From: Neoaquamicrobium microcysteis
GTDB taxonomy: Bacteria; Pseudomonadota; Alphaproteobacteria; Rhizobiales; Rhizobiaceae
Length of the DNA: 64,000 nucleotides
NCBI RefSeq assembly: GCF_008180155.1
Contig: NZ_VSZS01000062.1
Coordinates: forward strand, 223,579 to 287,578
Reading direction: 5' to 3'
The position numbers and the translations under genes were made by a program. Of this stretch, positions 8,989 to 17,776 are shown one piece after another; the first letter of the stretch is position 1, and each line of letters opens with the position of its first letter. Under the pieces are notes generated by a model. That model searched no databases. It saw only the letters and a list, made by a program, of their open reading frames with translations, and had not been told where the DNA came from.

Positions 8989-9906
8989 TTATGCCTCGAA
9001 GGCGGCTTTCAGGGCCGGGAAGGGTGCCAGCGCGCCGCGCACCTGTACCACTGCGGCTGCCACCCGGTGGGCACGCTCGGCAGCCTCGATCGGGTCGTGG
9101 CCGAGAAGGCGTGCGGCCAGATAGCCGCCATTGAAAGAATCGCCTGCGCCCGTCGTATCGACCGGATGTGCGACGTGGGTCGCCGGAACGCTTTGCGTCC
9201 CGCCCTCGGTGAGGACCAGGGCAGGTTCGGAGCCGTCCTTGACCACGATCTCGCGGACACCCGCGTGCGTGAGCCGTTCAGCGGTCTTCTCCAATGAGGC
9301 ATCGCCGAAGAGTGCCTGTTCGTCCGGGTAGGTGGGAAGAGCGATGTCGGCCACCGTAAGCGCTGCCTCGATGGCAGTGCGGGCTGCATCCTGCGACGGC
9401 CACAGCCGGGGGCGATAATTGGGATCGAAGGCGACGAAGCTGCCGGCTGCGCGCGCCGCCACCACCGCGTCGAACAGCGTTTGCCGGGCCTTGCCTTCCA
9501 GAATTGCCACGGTGATTCCGGAAAAGTAGACAAGTGACCGGTTTTCAAGGCTTTTCGCCAGCATGGCCGGGTCGTCGGCCAGTTTGCGCGCGGCGGCATC
9601 CGCGCGCCAGTAAGTGAACGATCGCTCCGCCCCATCGAGCGTGATCGCGTAAAGGCCCGGCCGTGCGCCTGCGATGCGCGGGCTCGCCGCCGTGCCGATG
9701 CCGTTTTCCGCAAAGAACGAAAGCTGCTGGGCCGAAAAGGCGTCGTCGCCGAACGCGCTAACGTAGTCTGTCGCATCTTGTGAGGCCAGCAGGGCACGCA
9801 TCGCCCACAGCACGTTGAACGTGTCGCCGGAATGGGCAAGACGCCAATCGGCATCCTCGCCGGTCAGTTCCAGCATGCATTCCCCGATCGATGCGATGGA
9901 CCTCAT
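8989..9906 (-). CDS. kdgK: 2-keto-3-deoxygluconate kinase (PfkB family)
   Basis: Ribokinase/PfkB-family sugar kinase of 305 residues. The N-terminus MRSIASIGECMLELTGE and the signature DTTGAGDSFNGGYLAARLL with its catalytic Asp are intact. The GECM[L/I]EL start and YWRADAAARKLA block are typical of KdgK, which makes 2-keto-3-deoxy-6-phosphogluconate for the Entner-Doudoroff route. The ATG at 9906 was preferred over one nine codons upstream because the family begins there. It converges with galM. Confidence 0.86.
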   Translation of the reverse strand: MRSIASIGECMLELTGEDADWRLAHSGDTFNVLWAMRALLASQDATDYVSAFGDDAFSAQQLSFFAENGIGTAASPRIAGARPGLYAITLDGAERSFTYWRADAAARKLADDPAMLAKSLENRSLVYFSGITVAILEGKARQTLFDAVVAARAAGSFVAFDPNYRPRLWPSQDAARTAIEAALTVADIALPTYPDEQALFGDASLEKTAERLTHAGVREIVVKDGSEPALVLTEGGTQSVPATHVAHPVDTTGAGDSFNGGYLAARLLGHDPIEAAERAHRVAAAVVQVRGALAPFPALKAAFEA

Positions 9907-10034
9907 TCGCGCTATCCCTCCAGTGGCCGGCACTGTCTAGCGTTCGACGCGACCCCGCGCAACGGCACCGGATTTCAGCTTGACCTTACCGTGAGGGGAA
10001 GCCCTAGCTGTCTGCGCGAAACCGGAGACCGACG

Positions 10035-10466
10035 ATGAGGAAATGGCTTCTTGCAGGCGTGGTGCTGGCCGCTTTGGCAGTAGTCGTGGTGGTTGCCGTG
10101 CGCATGTTGATGCCGCCGCCGGACGACCTCGACCTGGCGCGCTCCAAGCCCAGCGACGGCGGCACCTATGTCGTTTCGGTCGAGCCGGAGGCCGAACCGG
10201 TCGAGCGGGGTGAGCTTCATGCCTGGATCGTGACAGTGGCACTTCCCGACGGGTCGGCCGTGGCAGACGCCGAACTGACCGTGGATGGCGGCATGCCGCA
10301 GCATGGCCATGGGCTTCCTACGGCGCCGGCCTCTGCCGGGCATATCGGCGACGGGCGCTATCGCGTGGAGGGGGTGCGTTTCAACATGGGCGGATGGTGG
10401 GTGCTGAAATTCGGCATATCGTCGCCAGCAGGAGACGACACCGCCGAGTTCAACCTCGTCCTATGA
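10035..10466 (+). CDS. FixH/YtkA-like membrane-anchored protein
   Basis: Protein of 143 residues with one N-terminal membrane anchor and a small beta-sandwich domain of the YtkA/FixH type. The landmark is GGMPQHGHGLPTAP followed by FNMGGWWVLKF. The His- and Met-rich loop could bind copper, as suggested for related domains. Its stop overlaps the ATG of the next gene (ATGA), so it is made together with a di-heme peroxidase homologue. By inference it may help that enzyme mature or receive electrons in the periplasm. A true FixH would sit in a fixGHIS operon, which is absent here. Confidence 0.75.
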   Translation: MRKWLLAGVVLAALAVVVVVAVRMLMPPPDDLDLARSKPSDGGTYVVSVEPEAEPVERGELHAWIVTVALPDGSAVADAELTVDGGMPQHGHGLPTAPASAGHIGDGRYRVEGVRFNMGGWWVLKFGISSPAGDDTAEFNLVL

Positions 10467-11668
10467 TCGGCATGCGGCCGTTGCCTCTGCTGATCGTCCT
10501 GCTGATGGCGCTCGCATTGCAGGCCTGTTCGCGCGAGGATTTCAGTGAGGACGAGAAGGCGCTCATCGGCCAGTTGCGGCTGTCGCAACTCGGTCCGCTG
10601 AAGCCCGATCCCAGCAATGCCGTCGCAGACGACCCGCGCGCCGCGGCTTTCGGTGAGGCGCTTTTCTTCGACACCGGATTTTCGGTGGATGGTACGGTTT
10701 CCTGTGCGACCTGCCATCTGCCGGAGCGGCAGTTTCAAGACGATCGACCGCTCGCACGGGGCATCGGCACCACCGACCGCCGCACCATGCCGCTGGCGGG
10801 CGCGTCGCACGGGCAGTGGTTCTTCTGGGACGGGCGCAAGGACAGCCTCTGGGCGCAGGCGCTTGGACCGATGGAGGATGCGCGCGAGCATGCGGGTAAC
10901 CGGGTTGCCTTTGCGCATCGCGTGGAGCGGGCCTACCGCGATGAATATGAAGCCGTTTTCGGTCCTCTGCCCGTACTCTCCGGCCTGCCTGACGAAGCTT
11001 CTCCGCTCGGGACGGCTGCGCAGCAGGAGGCGTGGGACCGGATAGGGGATGATAGAAAGACGGAAATCGACATCGTCTTTTCCAACCTCGGAAAGGCGCT
11101 TGCCGCCTTCCAGCGCACAATCGTGCATGAGGAGACCCGCTTCGACCGCTTCGCGGAAGCCGTGATCGCCGGTCGAAGGCCTGAAGGCGATGCCGAGTTC
11201 AATTCGCTCGAGGTCGAGGGCCTCAAGCTGTTCATCGGCAAGGCCAACTGCATCGACTGCCACAACGGACCACGTTTTACCGACGAATTCTTCCACAATA
11301 CGGGCGTCCCAGCCGTTGCCGGCCTTGCGGGCGATCGGGGGCGTGCACAGGCGGTCGAGCAGGTGCTTGCCGACCCTTTCAACTGCATGGGGCCGTACAG
11401 CGACGCCAAGGAAGAAGAATGCGAGGAACTGCGTTTCATGGTGCGCGACAGCCCGGAAATGGAGGGCGCTTTCAAGACGCCGTCGCTGCGCGGGGCCGCA
11501 AACCGCCTGCCCTATATGCACGCAGGCCAGATCGCCACGCTGGAAGACGTGATCGACCACTATTCGGCCGCGCCAGCGGCTCCAGGGGGGCAAAGCGAAC
11601 TGCGGGGGGTGATTTTCACCGATCGCGGGCGTGCGGCCCTAGTGGCTTTGCTAAAGACGCTTGACTGA
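10463..11668 (+). CDS. Di-heme cytochrome-c peroxidase / MauG-family lipoprotein
   Basis: Periplasmic lipoprotein of 401 residues. The signal ends in a lipobox (LALQACSRED). Two c-type heme sites are visible: CATCH near residue 78 and CIDCH in the second half. Other family marks are FFDTGFSVDGTVSC, FFWDGRKDSLWAQALGP and the C-terminal FKTPSLRGAANRLPYMHAG. Bacterial cytochrome-c peroxidases reduce H2O2; MauG relatives oxidise protein residues. No mau genes are near, so the substrate is open. Translational coupling to the upstream FixH/YtkA-like gene suggests a two-part unit. Confidence 0.85.
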   Translation: MIGMRPLPLLIVLLMALALQACSREDFSEDEKALIGQLRLSQLGPLKPDPSNAVADDPRAAAFGEALFFDTGFSVDGTVSCATCHLPERQFQDDRPLARGIGTTDRRTMPLAGASHGQWFFWDGRKDSLWAQALGPMEDAREHAGNRVAFAHRVERAYRDEYEAVFGPLPVLSGLPDEASPLGTAAQQEAWDRIGDDRKTEIDIVFSNLGKALAAFQRTIVHEETRFDRFAEAVIAGRRPEGDAEFNSLEVEGLKLFIGKANCIDCHNGPRFTDEFFHNTGVPAVAGLAGDRGRAQAVEQVLADPFNCMGPYSDAKEEECEELRFMVRDSPEMEGAFKTPSLRGAANRLPYMHAGQIATLEDVIDHYSAAPAAPGGQSELRGVIFTDRGRAALVALLKTLD

Positions 11669-11722
11669 TGGCGCCTGCTCCCCGAACCTCAGCGGCAACG
11701 CAGGGGGCTCGGGGAGAACGTC

Positions 11723-11851
11723 ATGCGCTACGTGCTCGTCATCATGGCGATAACGCTATTCATCCTTTGGGAGTCGATCTACAGCGACTGGACCATCACC
11801 CGGTCGTTTGCCGGCGAGGTGTCGAGGGTGTGGAACCGGCTGGGCTTCTAG
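11723..11851 (+). CDS. Small single-span membrane protein (42 aa)
   Basis: A short ORF beginning MRYVLVIMAITLFILWES and ending in RVWNRLGF. A GGGGAG ribosome site lies 7 bp ahead of the ATG. One hydrophobic helix at residues 3-16 is followed by a short polar tail. I do not recognise a named family, though small proteins of this shape are common in rhizobia. Its last four bases overlap the end of putR on the other strand. Confidence 0.55.
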   Translation: MRYVLVIMAITLFILWESIYSDWTITRSFAGEVSRVWNRLGF

Positions 11852-12300
11852 CGATCCTTGACGGTTTCCATCGCCACATAGGTTGAGGTCTGCGCGACGT
11901 GCGGCAGTGCCGAGATGCGTTCGCCCAGCACCCTTCGGTAGGCCGCGATATCCTTCGTGCGAACCTTGAGCAGGTAATCGAAGCTCGACGCGATCATGTG
12001 GCACTGTTCGATCTCGGGCACGGCGAGAGCGGCCTTGTTGAAGGCCTCCAATGCCGCCGAGCGTGTATCCAGCAGCTTGACCTGAACGAAGGCGACGTGG
12101 CCTTCGCCCATGCGCTCGCGGTCGATGATCGCCGCATAACCGCGGATGTAGCCGTCGCGCTCCAACCGCCTGACGCGCGCTTGAACCGGTGTCTTGGAAA
12201 GCCCAACCTTCTGACCGAGTTCGGCCATAGACAGCCTGCCGTCGCGCGCCAGCGCGGCAAGGATGTTGCGATCGATGCGGTCCAATTGATCTTCGGTCAT
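11848..12300 (-). CDS. putR: Lrp/AsnC-family regulator of proline use
   Basis: Transcription factor of 150 residues with an N-terminal winged helix-turn-helix (LDRIDRNILAALARDGRLSMAELGQKVGLS) and a C-terminal RAM ligand-binding domain. It is divergent from putA with a 142-bp gap between the start codons. In Agrobacterium and other alphaproteobacteria PutR is an Lrp-type activator that senses proline. The PutA here has no DNA-binding ribbon-helix-helix domain, so control by this separate protein fits. Confidence 0.88.
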   Translation of the reverse strand: MTEDQLDRIDRNILAALARDGRLSMAELGQKVGLSKTPVQARVRRLERDGYIRGYAAIIDRERMGEGHVAFVQVKLLDTRSAALEAFNKAALAVPEIEQCHMIASSFDYLLKVRTKDIAAYRRVLGERISALPHVAQTSTYVAMETVKDR

Positions 12301-12442
12301 GGGTTATGCGCGCCAAAAAACGTGGATGACCGTTAGCAAATAGTTCGTATGGCCTGCCAAGTCGAGATGTTTGGAAAGGCCGCCTGTTTCTGCGCATGAT
12401 ATTCAGACTGATCCGAACAACCTCCATCGCCGACGGTTCGCA

Positions 12443-15400
12443 ATGGCTTCGCAGCAACTCGAAAAACTCCGTTCCGCTATCCGTGCCAACATGCTGCCGG
12501 ACGAGGGGGATGCGCTTGCACGCCTTGTGGCGCTTGCCGATCTCACAAGCGAGCAGCGCATTGCGATCTCGCAACGGGCGGCCGGGCTGGTGCAAGCGGT
12601 GCGGAACGCGTCCAACCCGCAGCTCATGGAGGTTTTCCTCTCCGAATACGGCCTTTCGACTAAGGAGGGCGTGGCGCTGATGTGCCTGGCGGAGGCGCTG
12701 CTGCGCGTGCCCGATTCCGAGACGATGGACGACCTGATCCGTGACAAGATCGCGCCGCACGACTGGTCGGCCCATTCCGGCGAGTCGAGCTCCATCTTCG
12801 TCAACGCGTCGACATGGGCGCTGATGCTGACCGGCCGTGTGCTCGACGAGGGCGAAGGCGGCATCGAGGGCACGCTGCGCTCCATGGTTCGCAGGCTGGG
12901 CGAGCCGGTGATCCGCAAGGCGGTATCGGCCGCGATGCGCGAAATGGGCGAGCAGTTCGTGCTTGGCCGTACGATCGACGAGGCGATCAAGCGCGGGCGC
13001 GACTACACGCGCAAGGGCTATTATTATTCGTTCGACATGCTGGGGGAGGCGGCCCGCACGGAGGCCGACGCGCTGCGCTACCATCGCGCCTATGCGGACG
13101 CGATATCGTCGCTCAACGCCGGCGCGACAGACGCTGATATCGCCAGGAACCACGGCATATCCGTCAAGCTTTCCGCCCTCCACCCGCGCTATGAGACGGG
13201 GCAGAAGGAGACGATGCTTCCGGTATTGGCCAAGCGGCTGTTCTCGCTGGCGCTGGCGGCGCGCCACGCACGCATGGGGCTCAACATCGACGCCGAAGAA
13301 GCCGACAGGCTCGACCTGTCGCTCGACGTCATCGAAAAGGTGCTGTCCGAGCCGGAACTGGCGGGATGGGACGGTTTCGGCGTGGTGGTGCAGGCCTACG
13401 GTCCGCGCGCGCCCTTCGTCATCGACTGGCTCTATGCACTGGCCAAGCGCCTGGACCGGCGCATCATGGTGCGGCTGGTGAAGGGCGCTTACTGGGACAC
13501 CGAGATCAAGCGCGCGCAGGTGATGGGGCTTGCCGGCTATCCGGTCTTCACGCGCAAGCCGAACACCGACGTGTCCTACATCGCCTGCGCCAGGAAGCTG
13601 CTGGGGATGACCGACCGCATCTACCCGCAGTTCGCGACGCACAACGCGCATACGGTGGCGGCAATTCTCGCCATGGCCAGCGACAGGGAGGCATTCGAGT
13701 TCCAGCGCCTCCACGGCATGGGCGAAGCGCTGCACGAGGCCGTGCGCAAGGCTGAGGGCACGCGCTGCCGCATCTATGCGCCGGTGGGGGCGCATTCCGA
13801 CCTGCTCGCCTATCTGGTACGCCGCCTGCTCGAAAACGGCGCCAACTCGTCGTTCGTTCACCAGATCGTCGACAAGTCGGTGGCGCCGGAGGATATCGCG
13901 CACGACCCGTTCGACACGGTCGCCATGCAGGGGCCGGCGTCCAATCCGGCTATTCCGCGCCCCGTCGACATCTTCGGGGTCGAGCGCAGGAACTCGAAGG
14001 GCTGGGACATCACCGACCCGGTGACGCTTGCCGACATCGAAAGCCGCAGGAAAGCGTTCGCCGCGCCGCACCGCTGGCAGGCCGGGGACGCCGGCAAGTC
14101 GAGGGGTGTCGTCAATCCCGCCCGTCCGCAGGAGATGGTGGGCGAGGTTGTCGAAGCCGGTGCTTCGGCGGTGAAGAAGGCGGTCGAGGCGGCCGTCAAG
14201 GCGCAGCCGAAATGGGAAAAGACCGCCGTGTCTACTCGTTCTGCGGCACTTTTGAAGGCCGCCGACCTTTACGAGGACCATGCGGTCGAGTTCTTTTCGC
14301 TGTGCGCACGCGAAGCCGGCAAGACGCTCGCGGATGGCGTTGCCGAGGTGCGCGAGGCGGCCGACTTCCTGCGCTACTATGCCGGGCAGGCGGAGGAGGT
14401 GGAGCGGCACACGACCGCCAGAGGCGTGATTGCCTGTATCTCGCCGTGGAACTTCCCGCTGGCGATCTTTACCGGCCAGGTGGCGGCGGCACTCGTCACT
14501 GGCAATGCGGTTGTCGCCAAGCCGGCGGAACAGACGCCGTTGATCGCCGCGCGCGCGGTGGACCTGCTGCACCAAGCCGGCATACCGGAGGAGGTGCTGC
14601 ATCTGCTGCCGGGTGACGGTCCTTCCGTGGGCGCTCCGCTGACGGCCGACCCGCGCATCGCCGGCGTCTGCTTTACGGGTTCGACAGAGGTTGCACGCCT
14701 GATCGAGCGCCAGCTTGCAAAAACCGCCGAGGCCGAGGCGATGCTGATTGCCGAAACGGGCGGGCTCAACGCGATGATCGTCGATTCGACCGCGCTGCCG
14801 GAACAGGCGGTGCGCGACATTGTCGCCTCGGCGTTCCAGAGTGCGGGGCAGCGCTGCTCCGCCCTTCGTGTCCTCTACGTGCAGAAGGACGTCGAGGCGA
14901 AGGTTCTGGAGATGCTGAAGGGCGCGATGGAGGCGCTGCGGCTGGGCGATCCGGCGCTTATTTCGACCGATGTGGGACCGGTGATTGACGACGAGGCGCG
15001 CGACAACCTGCTGTCCTACTGCGCCGATATGGAAAGTCAGGGCCGGCTGATCGCGAAGCTCGATGCACCGCGCGACGGGCGTTTCGTGGCCCCGCATATC
15101 TTCCGCGTTTCGGGCATCCGCGAGATGGAGCGAGAGATATTCGGCCCGGTCCTGCATGTTGCAACGTTCGGGGCGGAAGAGATCGACAAGGTCATTTCGG
15201 AAATCAATGCAAAGGGTTACGGCCTGACGTTCGGGTTGCATACGCGCATTGAGGCGCGCGTTCAGCACATAGTGGACGGTATTCACGCAGGCAACATCTA
15301 CGTCAACCGCAACCAGATCGGCGCGGTCGTCGGGTCGCAGCCTTTCGGCGGCGAGGGCCTTTCGGGCACCGGCCCGAAAGCAGGCGGGCCGCACTATCTG

Positions 15401-16045
15401 CGCCGCTTCCGTAAGGGCGAAGTGACCTTCATGAAGCCGGCCGTGGGCGACGTGGTTCCGGCGCAAACGCTTGTCGAGCACATGCCCGATGCCGCGCGCG
15501 GCGGCTGGGCGACGCGGATCGACCGTATCGCGGTACTGCGCAAGCATCTGCGCGGCAAGGGCGCTGCGGCGATCTCCGCCTCTGCTGCGATCGATTTCGG
15601 CCCGGTCGACCTGCCGGGACCGACGGGCGAGGCGAATACGCTGCTGCTGGTGCCACGCGGGCGGGTTCTTTGCCTGGGCCCCGATCCGGACACGGCGTTC
15701 GCGCAGGCCATTCAGGCGCTGGCAGGCGGCAATGCGGTGCTGGCCGTGGCGCCGGGCGCTCGCGCCGCACTGTCGCCGCTGACAGGCAAGGGAATGCCCG
15801 TGGAGGCCATCGACGGGATCATCGACCCCGCCGATCTCGCCGGCCTCAATGTGGATGTGGTTGCTTGCTCGGCAGACGCCGATACGCTGCGGGCGATCCG
15901 GCGGGTTCTGAGCGAGCGCGACGGCCCGATCGTGCGGCTAGTAGCTGCCGTCATCAACCCGACCGCCTATGTGCACGAGCGCGCGGTGTGCGTGGACACG
16001 ACGGCCGCCGGCGGCAATGCCAGCCTGCTGGCGGCGTCGGAGTAG
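12443..16045 (+). CDS. putA: Bifunctional proline dehydrogenase / P5C dehydrogenase PutA
   Basis: Protein of about 1200 residues that oxidises proline to glutamate in two steps at the inner membrane. The order is a short N-terminal arm, the FAD-binding proline dehydrogenase barrel (roughly residues 150-480, with KLSALHPRYE and VRLVKGAYWD), the NAD-dependent aldehyde dehydrogenase domain (about 540-1020, with ISPWNFPLAIF and catalytic Cys805 in AGQRCSALRV), and a C-terminal domain of about 150 residues. There is no N-terminal ribbon-helix-helix motif, so it should not bind DNA. The start is not certain: ATG 12443 is the first in-frame ATG but lacks a good ribosome site. Confidence 0.95.
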   Translation: MASQQLEKLRSAIRANMLPDEGDALARLVALADLTSEQRIAISQRAAGLVQAVRNASNPQLMEVFLSEYGLSTKEGVALMCLAEALLRVPDSETMDDLIRDKIAPHDWSAHSGESSSIFVNASTWALMLTGRVLDEGEGGIEGTLRSMVRRLGEPVIRKAVSAAMREMGEQFVLGRTIDEAIKRGRDYTRKGYYYSFDMLGEAARTEADALRYHRAYADAISSLNAGATDADIARNHGISVKLSALHPRYETGQKETMLPVLAKRLFSLALAARHARMGLNIDAEEADRLDLSLDVIEKVLSEPELAGWDGFGVVVQAYGPRAPFVIDWLYALAKRLDRRIMVRLVKGAYWDTEIKRAQVMGLAGYPVFTRKPNTDVSYIACARKLLGMTDRIYPQFATHNAHTVAAILAMASDREAFEFQRLHGMGEALHEAVRKAEGTRCRIYAPVGAHSDLLAYLVRRLLENGANSSFVHQIVDKSVAPEDIAHDPFDTVAMQGPASNPAIPRPVDIFGVERRNSKGWDITDPVTLADIESRRKAFAAPHRWQAGDAGKSRGVVNPARPQEMVGEVVEAGASAVKKAVEAAVKAQPKWEKTAVSTRSAALLKAADLYEDHAVEFFSLCAREAGKTLADGVAEVREAADFLRYYAGQAEEVERHTTARGVIACISPWNFPLAIFTGQVAAALVTGNAVVAKPAEQTPLIAARAVDLLHQAGIPEEVLHLLPGDGPSVGAPLTADPRIAGVCFTGSTEVARLIERQLAKTAEAEAMLIAETGGLNAMIVDSTALPEQAVRDIVASAFQSAGQRCSALRVLYVQKDVEAKVLEMLKGAMEALRLGDPALISTDVGPVIDDEARDNLLSYCADMESQGRLIAKLDAPRDGRFVAPHIFRVSGIREMEREIFGPVLHVATFGAEEIDKVISEINAKGYGLTFGLHTRIEARVQHIVDGIHAGNIYVNRNQIGAVVGSQPFGGEGLSGTGPKAGGPHYLRRFRKGEVTFMKPAVGDVVPAQTLVEHMPDAARGGWATRIDRIAVLRKHLRGKGAAAISASAAIDFGPVDLPGPTGEANTLLLVPRGRVLCLGPDPDTAFAQAIQALAGGNAVLAVAPGARAALSPLTGKGMPVEAIDGIIDPADLAGLNVDVVACSADADTLRAIRRVLSERDGPIVRLVAAVINPTAYVHERAVCVDTTAAGGNASLLAASE

Positions 16046-16052
16046 GCCAGGA

Positions 16053-16072
16053 GAGGGGGCCTATGCCCCCTC
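16053..16072. terminator. Hairpin between convergent putA and hmuQ
   Basis: An 8-bp perfect stem (GAGGGGGC/GCCCCCTC) with a CTAT loop lies just after the putA stop and overlaps the last codons of hmuQ. There is no strong T-run on either side, so it may work as a weak two-way terminator. Confidence 0.4.
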
Positions 16073-16375
16073 GACCACGGAAAAGCCCTCGAACTGGGGG
16101 TGGCCGAGATAGACCGGCTTGTGGTCGCCCGCGTTCCTGTGGGCGTCGCGAAAGTTCTGCGACTTCGTCCACGCCACGAAGTCTTCATGGCTTTCCCAAA
16201 CCGTGTGGGAGGCGAAGAGCGTATAGCCTTCCGCCTCGTTGACGGGTCCGCGCAGCAGATGGAACTGGCGAAATCCCTTCATCTCGTGGAGCGTGGAATC
16301 GCGCCCCTTCCAGATGTTCTCGAAATCCTCTTCCGAGCCGATCTTTACCTTGAAGCGGTTCATGGCGATGTACAT
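16061..16375 (-). CDS. hmuQ: Heme-degrading monooxygenase HmuQ (IsdG-like)
   Basis: ABM-fold protein of 104 residues. The expected heme-oxygenase triad is visible as Asn6, Trp69 and His79, with the same Trp-His spacing of ten residues as in IsdG. In Bradyrhizobium, HmuQ and HmuD cleave heme to biliverdin and release iron. Here it is the last gene of the hmuR-exbBD-tonB operon, so heme taken up by the receptor can be opened in the cytoplasm. The C-terminal GHPQFEGFSVVEGA is typical of the rhizobial type. Confidence 0.85.
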   Translation of the reverse strand: MYIAMNRFKVKIGSEEDFENIWKGRDSTLHEMKGFRQFHLLRGPVNEAEGYTLFASHTVWESHEDFVAWTKSQNFRDAHRNAGDHKPVYLGHPQFEGFSVVEGA

Positions 16376-16397
16376 GACGTCCTTCCTCTTTTCAGGA

Positions 16398-16664
16398 TCA
16401 TGAAGCTGACGATTTCTTGCGTGCTACGGCCGGCGCGCGTTGCGCGGCTGCGAACGCGACGACGTTTCCGGGCAGAAACTCCGACGCTTTTGGTGCGGGG
16501 GCGGAGCCGGCCTGCGTGAACGAGCCTTCGCGAAACCGATCGATCTCGACGACGTCCTGCGACGCGGCAATGGCTTCGCGCTGTTCGAGCAGTTCACGCA
16601 GCTTCGGATGCAGGCCATCGCCGCGCGCGGCGGCAAGACGGTGAAGACTGAGAAAGCCAGACAT
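16398..16664 (-). CDS. Unknown 88-residue protein in the heme-uptake operon
   Basis: Short soluble protein starting MSGFLSLHRLAAARGDG. It has no signal peptide, membrane span or Cys. The middle is charged (REAIAASQDVVEIDRFREG) and the tail is rich in Ala, Pro and Lys. I do not recognise a family. It sits between tonB (11 bp after its stop) and hmuQ (22 bp before its start), so it is co-transcribed with heme-uptake genes. A function in heme handling is only a guess from context. Confidence 0.65.
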   Translation of the reverse strand: MSGFLSLHRLAAARGDGLHPKLRELLEQREAIAASQDVVEIDRFREGSFTQAGSAPAPKASEFLPGNVVAFAAAQRAPAVARKKSSAS

Positions 16665-16675
16665 ACAGGTTCCGG

Positions 16676-17776
16676 TCAGCGGGTGAAGGAAACCGGCAGC
16701 TGGAAGTCCCAGCTTGCGCGTCCGGCCTCGGATGGAATGGGAGGGAACGGCGCGGCCCGGCGGATGGCATCGAGCGCGGCCTGATCGAGATTTGCGGAGC
16801 CGGAACCACGGCTTATCCGCGCGCTGGTGACGCCGCCAGACTGGCTTACCGTGAAACTTACCAGCACCTCGCCGCGGTCGCGCCCGCGATATCTGACCGC
16901 GCGGGTGAGCTTCCTTCTGACCTGTCCGGGGTAGTTCGAGACCGCTGCGTTGCCGGCGGCGCTGTTGCGCTGGTTGCCGGCGGTTTCGTTGGCTGCGCGA
17001 CCTTGGTTGGAGCCCTGCGACGTGCCCCGGCGTGCATCCGCCTGGTTCTGGCCCTGATTGCCTGCGGCAGGGCGCTGCGCCTGCTGCCGGGGCTGCTCGC
17101 GTCGTGGCCGCTCGGTCCTCTGCGGCTCTGCACGGGGCGCAGGCGGCGTATATTCGGGTCGCGGGGTGGGCAGCGGGACGTTGACGATGGCCGCGACCTC
17201 TTCTTCCACCGGCTCAACGGTCTCGGGTTCTAGCGGCTGCGCGGCCTCTATATCAACGGCGGTTTCAGGCTCGGTCTCGGTCGGCGGCCGGGCCGCGATC
17301 TCCACCTCGGAGGCGGCTTCGGCCAGACGCGGAGAAGGCGAGGGGGCCGTTTCGGAGCGTACAGGCTCCTGCGGTGTGACCTCGACGGGGCGGGCAGGCT
17401 CTTCGACAGGCTCGGCCCGCTCGACACGCGGTGTCTCTACTGCCCGTGCGGTCTCGACCGGCGTCGCTGTTTCCGTCTGGGTCGTTTCGGTCAGGACAGG
17501 TTGGGCGGCAGGGCTCTCCACCGGCTGGGCTGTCTCGGTCGTCTCACCCGCAGACACCTGGTCTGCGGTCGTGAACCCCAATGCGGCCAGATCCACCTCG
17601 ATCGCGGGCGAGCCCGCCTCCTGCACCGGGGGCTCCGGCATCTCGCGCAAAACCAGCCAGGCAGCGCCGGCATGGGCCGTCAGCATGAACGCGGCCGCGC
17701 CCGCCCAGAGAACCGCCTGAGCGCGCGAGGTGCCGGCAAGCTGCCGCGACCATGCGATGTCGGGTGTTGCGGTCAT
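16676..17776 (-). CDS. tonB: Energy transducer TonB
   Basis: TonB-type protein of 366 residues. One N-terminal membrane helix (about residues 21-45) is followed by a long Glu/Pro/Val-rich periplasmic spacer to about residue 200. A Gln/Asn/Arg-rich stretch leads into the C-terminal TonB domain (NYPGQVRRKLTRAVRYRG through the FQLPVSFTR end). It carries proton-motive energy from ExbB-ExbD to the outer-membrane heme receptor. Its ATG overlaps the exbD stop (ATGA). The low-complexity spacer may vary in length between strains. Confidence 0.9.
   Translation of the reverse strand: MTATPDIAWSRQLAGTSRAQAVLWAGAAAFMLTAHAGAAWLVLREMPEPPVQEAGSPAIEVDLAALGFTTADQVSAGETTETAQPVESPAAQPVLTETTQTETATPVETARAVETPRVERAEPVEEPARPVEVTPQEPVRSETAPSPSPRLAEAASEVEIAARPPTETEPETAVDIEAAQPLEPETVEPVEEEVAAIVNVPLPTPRPEYTPPAPRAEPQRTERPRREQPRQQAQRPAAGNQGQNQADARRGTSQGSNQGRAANETAGNQRNSAAGNAAVSNYPGQVRRKLTRAVRYRGRDRGEVLVSFTVSQSGGVTSARISRGSGSANLDQAALDAIRRAAPFPPIPSEAGRASWDFQLPVSFTR

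Noticed and set aside
11756..15547. A 1263-codon open frame on the minus strand, antisense to putA
   Set aside because: It is a high-GC mirror frame of putA and putR. Its product is rich in Arg, His and Leu with no recognisable domain, while putA has clear domains.
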